From NCBI GenBank assembly GCA_963702925.1, contig OY969771.1, positions 2,542,001 to 2,606,000 of the forward strand: a stretch of DNA of 64,000 nucleotides. The letters are read 5' to 3'. Position 1 is the first letter of the stretch. The number at the start of each line of letters is the position of its first letter. This DNA is from CAIKMD01 sp963702925 (lineage in GTDB: Bacteria > Pseudomonadota > Alphaproteobacteria > ATCC43930 > CGMCC-115725). This document shows, in pieces, positions 43,795 to 52,187 of the stretch. The notes beneath the pieces were generated by a model. That model had not been told where the DNA came from. It was given only the letters and a program-made list of their open reading frames with translations, and did no database searches. The translations under genes were made by a program, and so were the position numbers.

Positions 43795-44703
43795 ATGCGG
43801 CGGCGGAGCGCTTTTTTGTCCAGCGTCGTTCTTGCCAGCGGCGGCGCCTTGCTCGCGGGCTGTTCCGGCTGGTCTTACAGCCCTTCGATCCACGGCAATT
43901 TCATGACCGAGCCCCTGAACCATCCGAAGGTCGATGCGGGCGCGCCGCCGGCGGGCGGCAATTTCATCCAGGAATCGGCGCATGACTATGCCGGGCTCGC
44001 CGACATGATGGCGCGGCTGGGCGATTGGGGCGATGTCGATTATTTCGCCCGCAAGGGTCTGGCGGCCGAACGCGGCGCCGTGGTGCCACCCGAGGACAAC
44101 GCCAACTGGGCGATTCCGCTGGAGCAGCCTTTCGGTTTCCGCACGCAGATGTCACAGGCGCGGCAACGCCTGGTCGTCGATCTCGATGGCGGTGGCCGCG
44201 ATCGTTTTCCCGGCCTCGCCGCGCGGGCGCAGGTCGCTTACGATTGCTGGCTCGAGCGCACCGAGGATGATTGGGCGCATGAAGCCGACGGCGCGTGCCA
44301 TAAGGATTTTCTCGCGACCATCGGCGCGCTGGAAGCGTCGCTCCATGGCGCGCCGGTCGCCGCGGCGCCCACCGCGCATCAATACAATGTCTATTTCGAG
44401 TTCGATCGCTCGGATTTGACGCGCGAAGGCAGGCAGGTCGTCGATGCCGTGGCGAGCGCCGTGAAGGTTGAACCCGGCGTTCAGATCCGTCTCGTCGGCA
44501 AGGCGGATCTGGTCGGAACCGATCCCTACAACATCATCTTGTCGCATCGCCGCGCCGATACGGTGCGTGCGGCGTTGCGCGCCGACGGGATCGATAATGC
44601 CAAGATCCAGGAAAGCTGGGTCGGGTTTCACGAGCCGCCGGTGCCGACGGCACCGGGCGTGCGCGAGCCGCGCAACCGCGTCGTCGAGGTGACGGTTCAA
44701 TAG
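43795..44703 (+). CDS. OmpA-like lipoprotein
   Basis: A 302-aa protein from ATG 43795 with GAGGAG upstream. The lipobox is LLAGC (Cys23). Residues ~195-300 form an OmpA-like peptidoglycan-binding domain (YNVYFEFDRSDLTREGRQVV, IILSHRRADTVRAALRA and RNRVVEVTVQ). The middle part has a WGDVDYFARKGLAAERGAVV segment found in alphaproteobacterial OmpA-like lipoproteins. It probably tethers the outer membrane to peptidoglycan. Confidence 0.88.
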   Translation: MRRRSAFLSSVVLASGGALLAGCSGWSYSPSIHGNFMTEPLNHPKVDAGAPPAGGNFIQESAHDYAGLADMMARLGDWGDVDYFARKGLAAERGAVVPPEDNANWAIPLEQPFGFRTQMSQARQRLVVDLDGGGRDRFPGLAARAQVAYDCWLERTEDDWAHEADGACHKDFLATIGALEASLHGAPVAAAPTAHQYNVYFEFDRSDLTREGRQVVDAVASAVKVEPGVQIRLVGKADLVGTDPYNIILSHRRADTVRAALRADGIDNAKIQESWVGFHEPPVPTAPGVREPRNRVVEVTVQ

Positions 44704-44778
44704 CGCGCGGGCGCGACCTGCAGCATTTTCCGGCGAAGTGTGCAGCGGTCCGGCGCAGAAAATGCGACCAAACTCCAA

Positions 44779-45666
44779 CTAGATATCCGGTTCCGCGAGA
44801 CCGCGCCGCCGACATGCGGCCAGCAGCGTGTTGCGCAATAGGCAAGCAATGGTCATCGGCCCGACGCCGCCCGGCACGGGCGTGATCGCGCCGGCAATGC
44901 CTTGCGCCTCGGCAAACGCAACGTCGCCGACCAGACGCGACTTGCCGTCTGCCGCGGCAATACGGTTGATCCCGACATCGATGACCACGGCACCGGGTTT
45001 GATCCAGCTTCCGCGCACCAGCTCGGGCTTACCGACCGCCACGACAAGGATATCGGCGCGCCGCGTCAGCGCCACTTCGCCGCGGCTATGTGAATGCGCC
45101 AGGGTCACCGTGCAGTTTTCGGCCAACAGCAGTGCCGCCATCGGCTTGCCGACGATGTTCGAGCGGCCAAGGATGACCGCCTCGGCGCCGTCGAGTTGGG
45201 GCAGCACGTCACGCAACAGCAAGAGGCAGCCATAAGGCGTGCAGGGAACCAGGCTCTTGGCGCCGCTCCATAACCGCCCAACGCTGTGGACGTGAAATCC
45301 ATCCACGTCCTTCGCGGGATCGAGCGTGTCGATCACGCGGCGCGGGTCGATATGCTTGGGCAAGGGTAACTGCACCAGGATCGCGTCGATCTGCTCGTCG
45401 GCGTTGAGGCGGGTGATCAGCGCCAGAAGGTCGCTCTCGCTCGTCGCCGCCGGCAAATGATGCTCGAAGCTGTGCAGCCCGGCTTCGATGGTCGCCTTGC
45501 CCTTGCTGCGGACATAGACCTGGCTTGCCGGGTCGTCGCCGACCAGAATCGTGCACAGGCCGGGAACGATCCCCGATCGGGCCTTGAGCTTCGCCACTTC
45601 GGCGGTGACGGCGGCGCGCAAGCTCGCCGCCCGCGCCTTGCCGTCGATCAGCTTTGTCGCAACCAG
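44779..45666 (-). CDS. folD: Bifunctional methylenetetrahydrofolate dehydrogenase / cyclohydrolase
   Basis: Interconverts 5,10-methylene-THF and 10-formyl-THF using NADP. Landmarks are VYVRSKGKA (catalytic Tyr and Lys), ILVQLPLPKHIDP, DGFHVHSVGRLW, VILGRSNIVGKPMAALLL and TPVPGGVGPMT. The only standard start is TTG 45621, but that omits the conserved N-terminal IDGKA segment. The same frame extends upstream as VATKLIDGKARAASLR with no stop, to a CTG at 45666 preceded by AAGGA at 8 nt. I therefore place the start at CTG 45666 (about 295 aa). The start overlaps the end of the DUF167 gene. Confidence 0.9.
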   Translation of the reverse strand: MVATKLIDGKARAASLRAAVTAEVAKLKARSGIVPGLCTILVGDDPASQVYVRSKGKATIEAGLHSFEHHLPAATSESDLLALITRLNADEQIDAILVQLPLPKHIDPRRVIDTLDPAKDVDGFHVHSVGRLWSGAKSLVPCTPYGCLLLLRDVLPQLDGAEAVILGRSNIVGKPMAALLLAENCTVTLAHSHSRGEVALTRRADILVVAVGKPELVRGSWIKPGAVVIDVGINRIAAADGKSRLVGDVAFAEAQGIAGAITPVPGGVGPMTIACLLRNTLLAACRRRGLAEPDI

Positions 45667-45983
45667 GGACTCAGTCCTTTTTTCAAAAGCGGGCCAAGCA
45701 CGGCGGGATCGCCCGATATGTCGATCAACTTGGACCGGCCGGTCGTGCCGTGATGAATGGCGAGATCGCGTTGCTTCAAATGGAAGTGCCGCCCCAGCAG
45801 CCGCAACAGCGCTTCGTTGGCGGCGCCGTCGACCGGCGGTGCCGTGACCGAGGCTTTGAGCGCACAGCCGCCGCTGCCATCCTCGATGACGCCGGTGATG
45901 CGGTCGGCGGAGGCCTTGGGGGTCAAGCGCACCGTCAGGCGCAATCCGTCGCGCGCCGCGGTGAAAGGCAAGCGCTCGGCCAT
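45648..45983 (-). CDS. DUF167 (YggU) family protein
   Basis: A 111-aa protein with the YggU core: LTVRLTPKASADRITGV, APPVDGAANEALLRLLGRHF, and HHGTTGRSKLIDISG. It is a small alpha/beta protein of unknown function, conserved in bacteria and often next to the YggT gene, as here (5 nt apart). Its 3' end overlaps the probable folD start. Confidence 0.93.
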   Translation of the reverse strand: MAERLPFTAARDGLRLTVRLTPKASADRITGVIEDGSGGCALKASVTAPPVDGAANEALLRLLGRHFHLKQRDLAIHHGTTGRSKLIDISGDPAVLGPLLKKGLSPWLRQS

Positions 45984-45988
45984 CGCGC

Positions 45989-46294
45989 TCAGTAGCGCAG
46001 GATATAGAATTCGAGCTGACCCAGTTCCATGCGGATAAACCAGATGATCAGCAGCAGGATCACGGGCGTGACGTCGAGCCCGCCCATGCTGGGCACGAAT
46101 TGGCGGATCGGACGCAGCGCGGGCTCGGTGACGCGATAAAGGAAATCGACCACCATCGCGACCGGGCGGCTATAGGTATTGAGGATATTGAAGGCGATCA
46201 GCCAGCTGACGATCGCCTGAATGATGACCAGCCACCAATAGATGTCGAGGATGGCGATCACCACCTCGATGGCCGGCGCGACAAACCCACCCAT
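45989..46294 (-). CDS. YggT family membrane protein
   Basis: A 101-aa protein with two hydrophobic parts (IEVVIAILDIYWWLVIIQAI and DVTPVILLLIIWFIRMEL) and the YggT motif YRVTEPALRPIRQFVPSMGG. Homologues are linked with cell division or membrane stress in some bacteria, but function is not settled. It heads a YggT-DUF167-folD transcript. Confidence 0.93.
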   Translation of the reverse strand: MGGFVAPAIEVVIAILDIYWWLVIIQAIVSWLIAFNILNTYSRPVAMVVDFLYRVTEPALRPIRQFVPSMGGLDVTPVILLLIIWFIRMELGQLEFYILRY

Positions 46295-46396
46295 GGATCG
46301 ACTACCCCCTGCGGAAAGGCGCGCGAAGCCTAACGGTCGCGTTTCGCAGGCGCAAGCGCCGGGTCCGTGACAAGGCCTAAAACCGCGCGCCGGCGC

Positions 46397-46425
46397 TTGA
46401 CAGCCGGCCCCATCGCCCCAATGAT
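46397..46425 (+). promoter_or_regulatory. Promoter of the tRNA-Ala gene
   Basis: A perfect TTGACA (46397-46402), a 17-nt spacer, and AATGAT (46420-46425), with transcription expected about 7 nt before the mature tRNA 5' end at 46439. Confidence 0.65.
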
Positions 46426-46438
46426 CCGCGCCCTAAAC

Positions 46439-46514
46439 GGGGCCGTAGCTCAGTTGGGAGAGCGCGACGTTCGCAATGTCGAGGTCAGGGGTTCGATCCC
46501 CCTCGGCTCCACCA
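46439..46514 (+). tRNA. tRNA-Ala(CGC)
   Basis: A 76-nt cloverleaf. The acceptor arm GGGGCCG pairs with CGGCTCC and contains the G3:U70 wobble that identifies tRNA-Ala. D stem GCTC/GAGC, anticodon stem CGACG/TGTCG with loop TTCGCAA, anticodon CGC at 46472-46474. The T stem is AGGGG/CCCCT with loop TTCGATC. The CCA end is encoded (46512-46514). It reads GCG, a frequent codon in this GC-rich genome. Confidence 0.96.
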
Positions 46515-46587
46515 GTTTCTCGACAATCTGACATTTGGCCGGCGCGGAACCGGGCATGTGGGACGACCCGAAAGCGCGCCGGCGTCT

Positions 46588-47004
46588 CTAGCCGACGAGG
46601 ATAAAGTCGCGAACGATGCCGATCAACGCGCCGACGATCAGCGCGATCGTGGCCAAAGCCGAGAGGCCGTATCCAGGACCACGCTTGGCGGCATCGCGGT
46701 AATAAGCGAGCGCATACCAGATCCGCGCGATCAGCCAGACGAAGCCGAGCACGACCGCCGCCAAGGGCGACAGCAACAGCGCGCACAGCCAAAGCGCGAC
46801 CAGGAACGGCACCAGATTCTCGAGCGTATTGCCATGCACCCGGGCGATGCGCTCGAAATCCGGGTTTCCGGTCATCGCAGGCGCGGCAATATTGTAACGG
46901 GTGCGGGCCCGCGCGACGGCGATCGAAAACCAGAAGCACAGCACGAGGCTGAGCAGGCTGATCAAGGACACGAGCAGCATGTCCGGCGTCATTAAATTGG
47001 CCAT
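46588..47004 (-). CDS. MAPEG-family membrane protein
   Basis: A 138-aa protein from ATG 47004, with AAGGAAGAG upstream and four predicted membrane helices. The MAPEG pattern is visible in FERIARVHGNTLENLVPFLV and WLIARIWYALAYYRDAAKRG. MAPEG proteins include glutathione-dependent membrane enzymes; bacterial members are largely uncharacterised. It is convergent with the tRNA gene. Confidence 0.9.
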   Translation of the reverse strand: MANLMTPDMLLVSLISLLSLVLCFWFSIAVARARTRYNIAAPAMTGNPDFERIARVHGNTLENLVPFLVALWLCALLLSPLAAVVLGFVWLIARIWYALAYYRDAAKRGPGYGLSALATIALIVGALIGIVRDFILVG

Positions 47005-47200
47005 CGATCTCTTCCTTTGCTGTGCGCGCTCGAAGGCCATCATAGGCCCTCAAGCGACGAAGATTACGTCTTTCGGCTTCTCGCCGCCGGATGGCTTGCC
47101 CCGACCGGGTTAACCCCCCCCGGGCAAGCGGCCGGGTGCGATGCGCTTGACCTTGCCCTCTCCAGGACCAAAATGAGGCAATCCACGGAGGTTGAGCCAA

Positions 47201-47593
47201 TTGTATTCCGAAACCACGCGTTCGATCCGGGTCGTCGTCAAGCCGGTGTATCTCGAGGACCAGTCTTCGCCGTCGGACAACCGCTATGTCTGGGCCTATC
47301 ACGTACGGATCGAGAACCAGGGCGGCGAAACCGTCCAGCTCCGGCGGCGCCATTGGCGTATCACCGACGAGCTCGGGCGGGTGCAAGAAGTGCGCGGGCC
47401 CGGCGTCGTTGGCGAACAGCCCGTGCTCGCGCCGGGGCAAAGCTTCGAATACACCAGCGGCACGCCGCTGACCGCCCCGTCGGGCATCATGGTCGGCAGC
47501 TATGAGATGGAGCTACCCAACGGCGAATGTTTCGCCGTGAATATTCCCGCCTTTTCCCTCGATAGCCCGCACCAATCGCGGCGTCTCAACTAA
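47201..47593 (+). CDS. apaG: ApaG (Co2+/Mg2+ efflux-linked) protein
   Basis: A 130-aa fibronectin-III-like protein with the ApaG opening YSETTRSIRVVVKPVYLEDQ, the core VWAYHVRIENQG and WRITDELGRVQEVRGPGVVG, and SGIMVGSYEM. A TTG start at 47201 has GGAGG exactly 9 nt upstream; a TTG at 47192 is too close. Function in vivo is not firmly known, although E. coli ApaG is linked to divalent-cation phenotypes. folE follows after 21 nt. Confidence 0.93.
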   Translation: MYSETTRSIRVVVKPVYLEDQSSPSDNRYVWAYHVRIENQGGETVQLRRRHWRITDELGRVQEVRGPGVVGEQPVLAPGQSFEYTSGTPLTAPSGIMVGSYEMELPNGECFAVNIPAFSLDSPHQSRRLN

Positions 47594-47614
47594 CCGATTC
47601 GGGAGCATGTCACG

Positions 47615-48262
47615 ATGGCGGTGAAATCATTGCGGTCCCGCACGGCCGTCCCGGTCGTCACCGCCGCGGCGCGGCCGAGCCGCGAAGAGGCCGAGGCGGC
47701 GGTGCGAACGCTGCTGCGCTGGGCGGGCGACGATCCGGCGCGCGAAGGCTTGCGCGGCACGCCGGGGCGGGTGGCGCGCGCCTTCGAGGAATATTTCACC
47801 GGTTACGGCACCGACCCGGTCGAGCTGCTGCAGCGCACTTTCGAGGAAGTCGACGGCTATGACGAGATGGTCGTGCTCAAGGACATCCGCTTCGAAAGCC
47901 ATTGCGAGCATCATCTCGCGCCGATCATCGGCCGCGCGCATATCGCCTATCTGCCCAACCAGCGCGTGGTCGGCATCTCGAAGCTGGCGCGGCTGGTCGA
48001 GGTCTTCGCCAAGCGGCTGCAGATTCAAGAAAAAATGACGGCGCAGATCGCCAATACCTTGGCCGACGTGTTGAAGCCCAAAGGCGTTGGCGTGGTGATC
48101 GAGGCGGCGCATCAATGCATGACCACGCGCGGCGTGCACAAGCCCGGCGTGTCGATGGTCACGTCGCAAATGCTGGGCGCGTTCCGCAGCGATCCTTCGA
48201 CGCGGCGCGAATTCCTCGCGCATATCGGAACCCTCGACGGCTCCTCGCTCGCGAACGTGTAA
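47615..48262 (+). CDS. folE: GTP cyclohydrolase I
   Basis: Converts GTP to 7,8-dihydroneopterin triphosphate, first step of folate synthesis. The 215 aa include the zinc site SHCEHHLAPI (Cys97 onward), IAYLPNQRVVGISKLARLVE, and VIEAAHQCMTTRGVHK with a second zinc Cys. The end TRREFLAHI is typical. folD, another folate gene, is about 2 kb upstream on the other strand. Confidence 0.96.
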   Translation: MAVKSLRSRTAVPVVTAAARPSREEAEAAVRTLLRWAGDDPAREGLRGTPGRVARAFEEYFTGYGTDPVELLQRTFEEVDGYDEMVVLKDIRFESHCEHHLAPIIGRAHIAYLPNQRVVGISKLARLVEVFAKRLQIQEKMTAQIANTLADVLKPKGVGVVIEAAHQCMTTRGVHKPGVSMVTSQMLGAFRSDPSTRREFLAHIGTLDGSSLANV

Positions 48263-48265
48263 CGG

Positions 48266-48853
48266 TCAGCGCAGCAGCAAATACGGCCCGAAATTGCTGC
48301 GAATTTGCGCTTCCATCTGCTGGTCGAAATCGGCCATCAGCGCTTTCACCAGCTCGTAACGCGCTTTGTCGCGATCGTTCGCCGAGGCGCTTTGCAACAC
48401 GCTGCTCGCGCGCGAAGCGGTAACATGGACCGAGCGCAGCGCCATGCCGTGTGCATCGAGGATTTCGAGCGTCGCTTCGACGGCGACGTCGTATTCCTGC
48501 GAGACCTGATCGGTGAAGGTGCCGCTCACCCCGCCCTGGATCGGGAAGTTCTTGGTCGTGGCACTCGCCGTCACGATCGTGAAGCGCGCCGGATTGCTGC
48601 CTTTGCCGCTGGCTTGAAGCCGGTCGTGCCCCCAATTCTGCATGGCCTGAAGCGGCGTGACGGGAAAATCGCGATCGGAATCGCCTTGCTGATCGGGCGC
48701 GCGGATATCGATGCGTGTCGCGTCGATTTGCAGCGGCGTCTCGCCGGTGAAGCGGATATCGGGGAAGCTCGGCGGCGCGGGCGGCGGCGGACCGCATGAC
48801 GCCAGCAGCGCGAGGCAAGAAGCGGCAAACAGAAAATTGCGGCGATTGGTCAT
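48266..48853 (-). CDS. Putative lipoprotein, unknown function
   Basis: A 195-aa protein from ATG 48853 with AGAGGG upstream. Lipobox LLASC (Cys20) follows a short hydrophobic leader, then a Pro-rich patch (GPPPPAPPSFPD). The rest is predicted mixed alpha/beta with DVAVEATLEILDAHGMALRS near the middle. Its layout resembles alphaproteobacterial lipoproteins found beside hslO, but I know no function. It ends 3 nt from the folE stop. Confidence 0.8.
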   Translation of the reverse strand: MTNRRNFLFAASCLALLASCGPPPPAPPSFPDIRFTGETPLQIDATRIDIRAPDQQGDSDRDFPVTPLQAMQNWGHDRLQASGKGSNPARFTIVTASATTKNFPIQGGVSGTFTDQVSQEYDVAVEATLEILDAHGMALRSVHVTASRASSVLQSASANDRDKARYELVKALMADFDQQMEAQIRSNFGPYLLLR

Positions 48854-48940
48854 AAAGCCCTCTGTGGTCGGCGGTGCCGAGACTGGCATGTAAACCCCGC
48901 GCCGCGCAATCGGTTGCGTCGGCCGCGGCGCGGTTGCTGG

Positions 48941-49852
48941 TCAGGAAACCGACAAGGCTTCCAACTCCTCGGCGTCGAACGGATAGACCGTGCTGCAGAA
49001 CTCGCAGGTGACGGTGATGTGTCCGTCCACCTTCATGTCCTCGATATCCTCGGGCCCCAAGGCGCGCAGCATGGTTTCGACCCGCTGGCGCGAACACCGG
49101 CATCGCGCCGCCAAGGCATGGGGCGGATGCGCACGCACGCCATCCTCGTGGAAGAGGCGGAACAACAGAGCGTCGGGCGCAAGCGCCGGATCGACCAGCT
49201 CGGCCGAGGTCGACGAACTCATCAAGATCGCCGCGCGGCGCCAGGCCTCGTCTTCTTCCTCGCGCTCCTGGGTGAAGCTTTCGGCCGGAAGGCGCTGGAT
49301 CATGAGCGCGCCGGCGCGCCAGCGCGCGATCCCGTCACCATCGGGAACTCTTGCGACCGCGACTTTGAGCGCGGCTTCGACCTGCTCGCTTTGGCGGAAA
49401 TAATGATGGATGCATTGGGCAAGGGTGGCGCCTTGCAGCTCGACGATGCCTTGATAGCGCTCGGTGTGCTCGCCTTGATCGACTGTAAGCGCGAGATAAC
49501 CGGCGCCCAAAAGCCGCGGCACCGAAGTCCCGGCGGCCGCGGCCACGGCAAGCCGTTCGCGATCGATTTGCGCATAGCCGCGCACCGCGCCGGATGTCGT
49601 GACGTCGGCGACCATCAATTTGATCGGGCCGTCGCCCTTGGTCTGCAAGGTGAACACGCCCTCGTATTTGAGCGCGCCGGCCAAGGCGACGGACAGCACG
49701 ATCGCCTCGCCCAGCATCACCGCGGCGATGTCGGGATAGGCATGGCCGGTCAGAATTCGGTCGATCGCCGGCCCGAGGCGCACCAAGCGCCCGCGCAAGG
49801 CAAAAGGCTCGATCTGAAACGGCTGAACCAAATCGTCGGCAAGCGGCGGCAT
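48941..49852 (-). CDS. hslO: Hsp33 redox-regulated chaperone
   Basis: Cytoplasmic holdase activated by oxidative stress; 303 aa from ATG 49852, 4 nt after the argF stop. The four zinc-binding, redox-switch cysteines are present as CRC in ALAARCRCSRQ and CEFC in ITVTCEFCSTVYPF. TKGDGPIKLMVADVTTSGAV is typical of the N-terminal domain. The longer frame upstream lies inside argF. It is the last gene of argD-argF-hslO, an arrangement common in alphaproteobacteria. Confidence 0.95.
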   Translation of the reverse strand: MPPLADDLVQPFQIEPFALRGRLVRLGPAIDRILTGHAYPDIAAVMLGEAIVLSVALAGALKYEGVFTLQTKGDGPIKLMVADVTTSGAVRGYAQIDRERLAVAAAAGTSVPRLLGAGYLALTVDQGEHTERYQGIVELQGATLAQCIHHYFRQSEQVEAALKVAVARVPDGDGIARWRAGALMIQRLPAESFTQEREEEDEAWRRAAILMSSSTSAELVDPALAPDALLFRLFHEDGVRAHPPHALAARCRCSRQRVETMLRALGPEDIEDMKVDGHITVTCEFCSTVYPFDAEELEALSVS

Positions 49853-49856
49853 CGCC

Positions 49857-50786
49857 TCAGGCCAAGCACCAGGCGAGAATGGCCTTTTGCACATGCATGC
49901 GATTCTCGGCCTCGTCCCACACCACCGATTGCGGGCCGTCGATCACCCCGGCGGTCACTTCTTCGCCGCGCTTGGCCGGCAGGCAATGCATGAAGATGGC
50001 GTCACGCTTGGCGCAAGCCATGAGGGCTTCGTCGACGCGGAACGGCGCCAGCAGATCGGGACGGAACAGCTTCGGATCGGTGCCCATCGAAATCCAGGTA
50101 TCGGTGACGATGCAATCGGCGCCGGCCGCGGCCTCGCGCGGATCGGATGTCACGCGCACTTTTCCGTTCTCGCGCTTTGCCCAGCCCAGTGCCGCGGGCG
50201 ACGGCTTCATGCCTTCGGGGCAGGCCAGACGCAGCTCGAAACCGAATTGAACCGCGGCATGGATCCAGCTGGTCGCGACATTGTTGCCGTCGCCGCTCCA
50301 GGCGACGATCTTGCCGGCGGCCGGACCTTTATATTCTTCGAGCGTCATCACATCGGCCATGATCTGGCACGGATGGCTCGAATCGGTGAGGCCGTTGATC
50401 ACCGGCACGGTCGCATTCGCCGTGAGCTCGTCGAGCTTCGCCGCCGAATTGGTTCGGATCATGATCGCGTCGACATAGCGCGACAGCACCTTGGCGGTGT
50501 CGGCGATGGTTTCGCCGCGCGAGATCTGGCTTTCGCCGGCGCTCATGTTAATGACGTCGCCGCCAAGCTTCTTCATCGCCACTTCGAAGGACAAGCGGGT
50601 CCGGGTCGAGGGCTTCTCGAAGATCATCGCGAGCATCTTGCCTTTGAGCGGCGTCGAGGTGTCGAGCGTCGCTTTCCATTGCGCCGCCTGGTCGAGGATG
50701 CGCCGCAGCTCGAACTTGCTGATTCGGTCGAGATCGAGGAAATGCCGGGGCGCGGCTTTGGCCGTGGCCTTGGTCATAGTTTCCAT
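49857..50786 (-). CDS. argF: Ornithine carbamoyltransferase
   Basis: Makes citrulline from ornithine and carbamoyl phosphate. The 309 aa include the carbamoyl-phosphate loop EKPSTRTRLSFEVAM, VINGLTDSSHPCQIMADVMT, DTWISMGTD, and the ornithine-binding HCLPAKRGEEVT. ATG 50786 has AAGGTGG upstream. It overlaps the argD end by 13 nt, so the two are coupled. Confidence 0.97.
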   Translation of the reverse strand: METMTKATAKAAPRHFLDLDRISKFELRRILDQAAQWKATLDTSTPLKGKMLAMIFEKPSTRTRLSFEVAMKKLGGDVINMSAGESQISRGETIADTAKVLSRYVDAIMIRTNSAAKLDELTANATVPVINGLTDSSHPCQIMADVMTLEEYKGPAAGKIVAWSGDGNNVATSWIHAAVQFGFELRLACPEGMKPSPAALGWAKRENGKVRVTSDPREAAAGADCIVTDTWISMGTDPKLFRPDLLAPFRVDEALMACAKRDAIFMHCLPAKRGEEVTAGVIDGPQSVVWDEAENRMHVQKAILAWCLA

Positions 50787-51946
50787 TGCCCGGCCACCTT
50801 GTCGAGAATCTGCGCCGCTTCGGCAATCTGGCGTTCGTCGATGATGAGCGGCGGCAGCAGCCGCACCACATTCTCGCCCGCGCCCACGGTGATAAGCCCA
50901 TTATGGCGCAGCTTTTCGACGACCTCCGTGTTCGGGACGACGCAGCGCAGCCCGGTCAGCAAACCTTTGCCGCGTTGCTCGGCGAAAACTTTCGGATGAC
51001 TCGCGACCACTTCTTCGAGCCGCTGGCGCAGCAGCGCCGCCATGCGGTTCACGTGATCGAGAAAGCTCGGCTCCAGCATCACGTCGAGCACCGCATTGAC
51101 CGCGGCCATGGCGAGCAGATTGCCGCCGAAGGTCGAGCCATGCGTGCCGGGGGTCATGCCGACCGCGGCCCGCTCGGTGGCGAGCACCGCGCCGACCGGG
51201 AAACCGCCGCCGAGACCCTTGGCGAGGCCCATCACGTCGGGCGACACGCCGGCCCATTCATGCGCGAACAGCTTGCCGGTACGGCCCATGCCGCTCTGCA
51301 CCTCGTCGCAGACCAGGAGAATGCCGTGCTCGTCGCAAAGCTGACGCAAGCCTTTGAGGTATTCCGGGCTTCCGGTCGCGAGTCCGCCTTCGCCCTGGAC
51401 CGGCTCGACCAGGATGCCGGCGGTCTCGGGCCCGATCGCGGCACGCATCGCGGCGAGATCGTTATAGGGCACATGGTCGAAGCCGGAGAGCGGCGGGCCG
51501 AAGCCCTTCAGGTATTTTTCGTTGCCGGCGGCGGCAAGGGTCGCGAGGGTGCGGCCGTGGAACGAGCCGGTGCAGGCGATCAGCCGGTATTTCTCGGGAT
51601 GTCCGGTCTCGGCGTGATATTTGCGCGCGATCTTGATCGCGCCTTCCATCGCCTCGGCGCCGGAATTGCAGAAGAAGACCGTGTCGGCGAAGCTCGCGGC
51701 CACCAATCGGTCGGCGGCGCGTTTCTGCGGCGCGATCTGATAAAGATTCGAGCAATGCCACAGGCGTTTTGCCTGGGCGGTCAAGGCTTCGACCAGATGA
51801 GGATGGGCATGGCCGAGCGCGGTCACGGCGACGCCGCTGCCGAAATCGAGGTATTTCCGGCCGTCGGTACTGAAAAGATAGGCGCCTTCACCCCGCTCGA
51901 AGGTCACATCGGCCCGAGCGTAGGTCGGCAAAATGGTAGGAATCAC
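50774..51946 (-). CDS. argD: Acetylornithine aminotransferase
   Basis: PLP-dependent class III aminotransferase of 390 aa. It has YLDFGSGVAVTALGHAHPHL, VFFCNSGAEAMEGAIKIARK, CDEVQSGMGRTGKLFAHE, and the PLP lysine in MGLAKGLGGGFPVGAV. Arginine-type rather than ornithine-degrading function follows from the argF overlap. It is the first gene of argD-argF-hslO and is divergent from a FAD monooxygenase. Confidence 0.96.
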   Translation of the reverse strand: MIPTILPTYARADVTFERGEGAYLFSTDGRKYLDFGSGVAVTALGHAHPHLVEALTAQAKRLWHCSNLYQIAPQKRAADRLVAASFADTVFFCNSGAEAMEGAIKIARKYHAETGHPEKYRLIACTGSFHGRTLATLAAAGNEKYLKGFGPPLSGFDHVPYNDLAAMRAAIGPETAGILVEPVQGEGGLATGSPEYLKGLRQLCDEHGILLVCDEVQSGMGRTGKLFAHEWAGVSPDVMGLAKGLGGGFPVGAVLATERAAVGMTPGTHGSTFGGNLLAMAAVNAVLDVMLEPSFLDHVNRMAALLRQRLEEVVASHPKVFAEQRGKGLLTGLRCVVPNTEVVEKLRHNGLITVGAGENVVRLLPPLIIDERQIAEAAQILDKVAGQWKL

Positions 51947-52187
51947 GGAGCTTTCTCCTGCGCGAAAGAGTCAAAAGGAATGCAGCGACAACAAGGCCTT
52001 AGCCTCGTCGCTTCAACCCCTGGCGGCGTCGCCGCCGGCCGCTCTCGCGCATCGTCATGTTCCCAACCCCTTGGAGGGAAAGAAAAAGTATGGGTATGCC
52101 GCCGCTCTCTGTCAATCGGGTAAGCTTTGGCGTAGCTTCGCGCCGCCTAAGCGTGATTTCGTGCCAGCAAGGAGCGGCGGCGGCAAG

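Noticed and set aside
46439..46514. tRNA-Ala gene considered as an integration (att) site for a mobile element
   Set aside because: No integrase, no repeated tRNA 3' end and no foreign-looking genes are seen on either side within the window.
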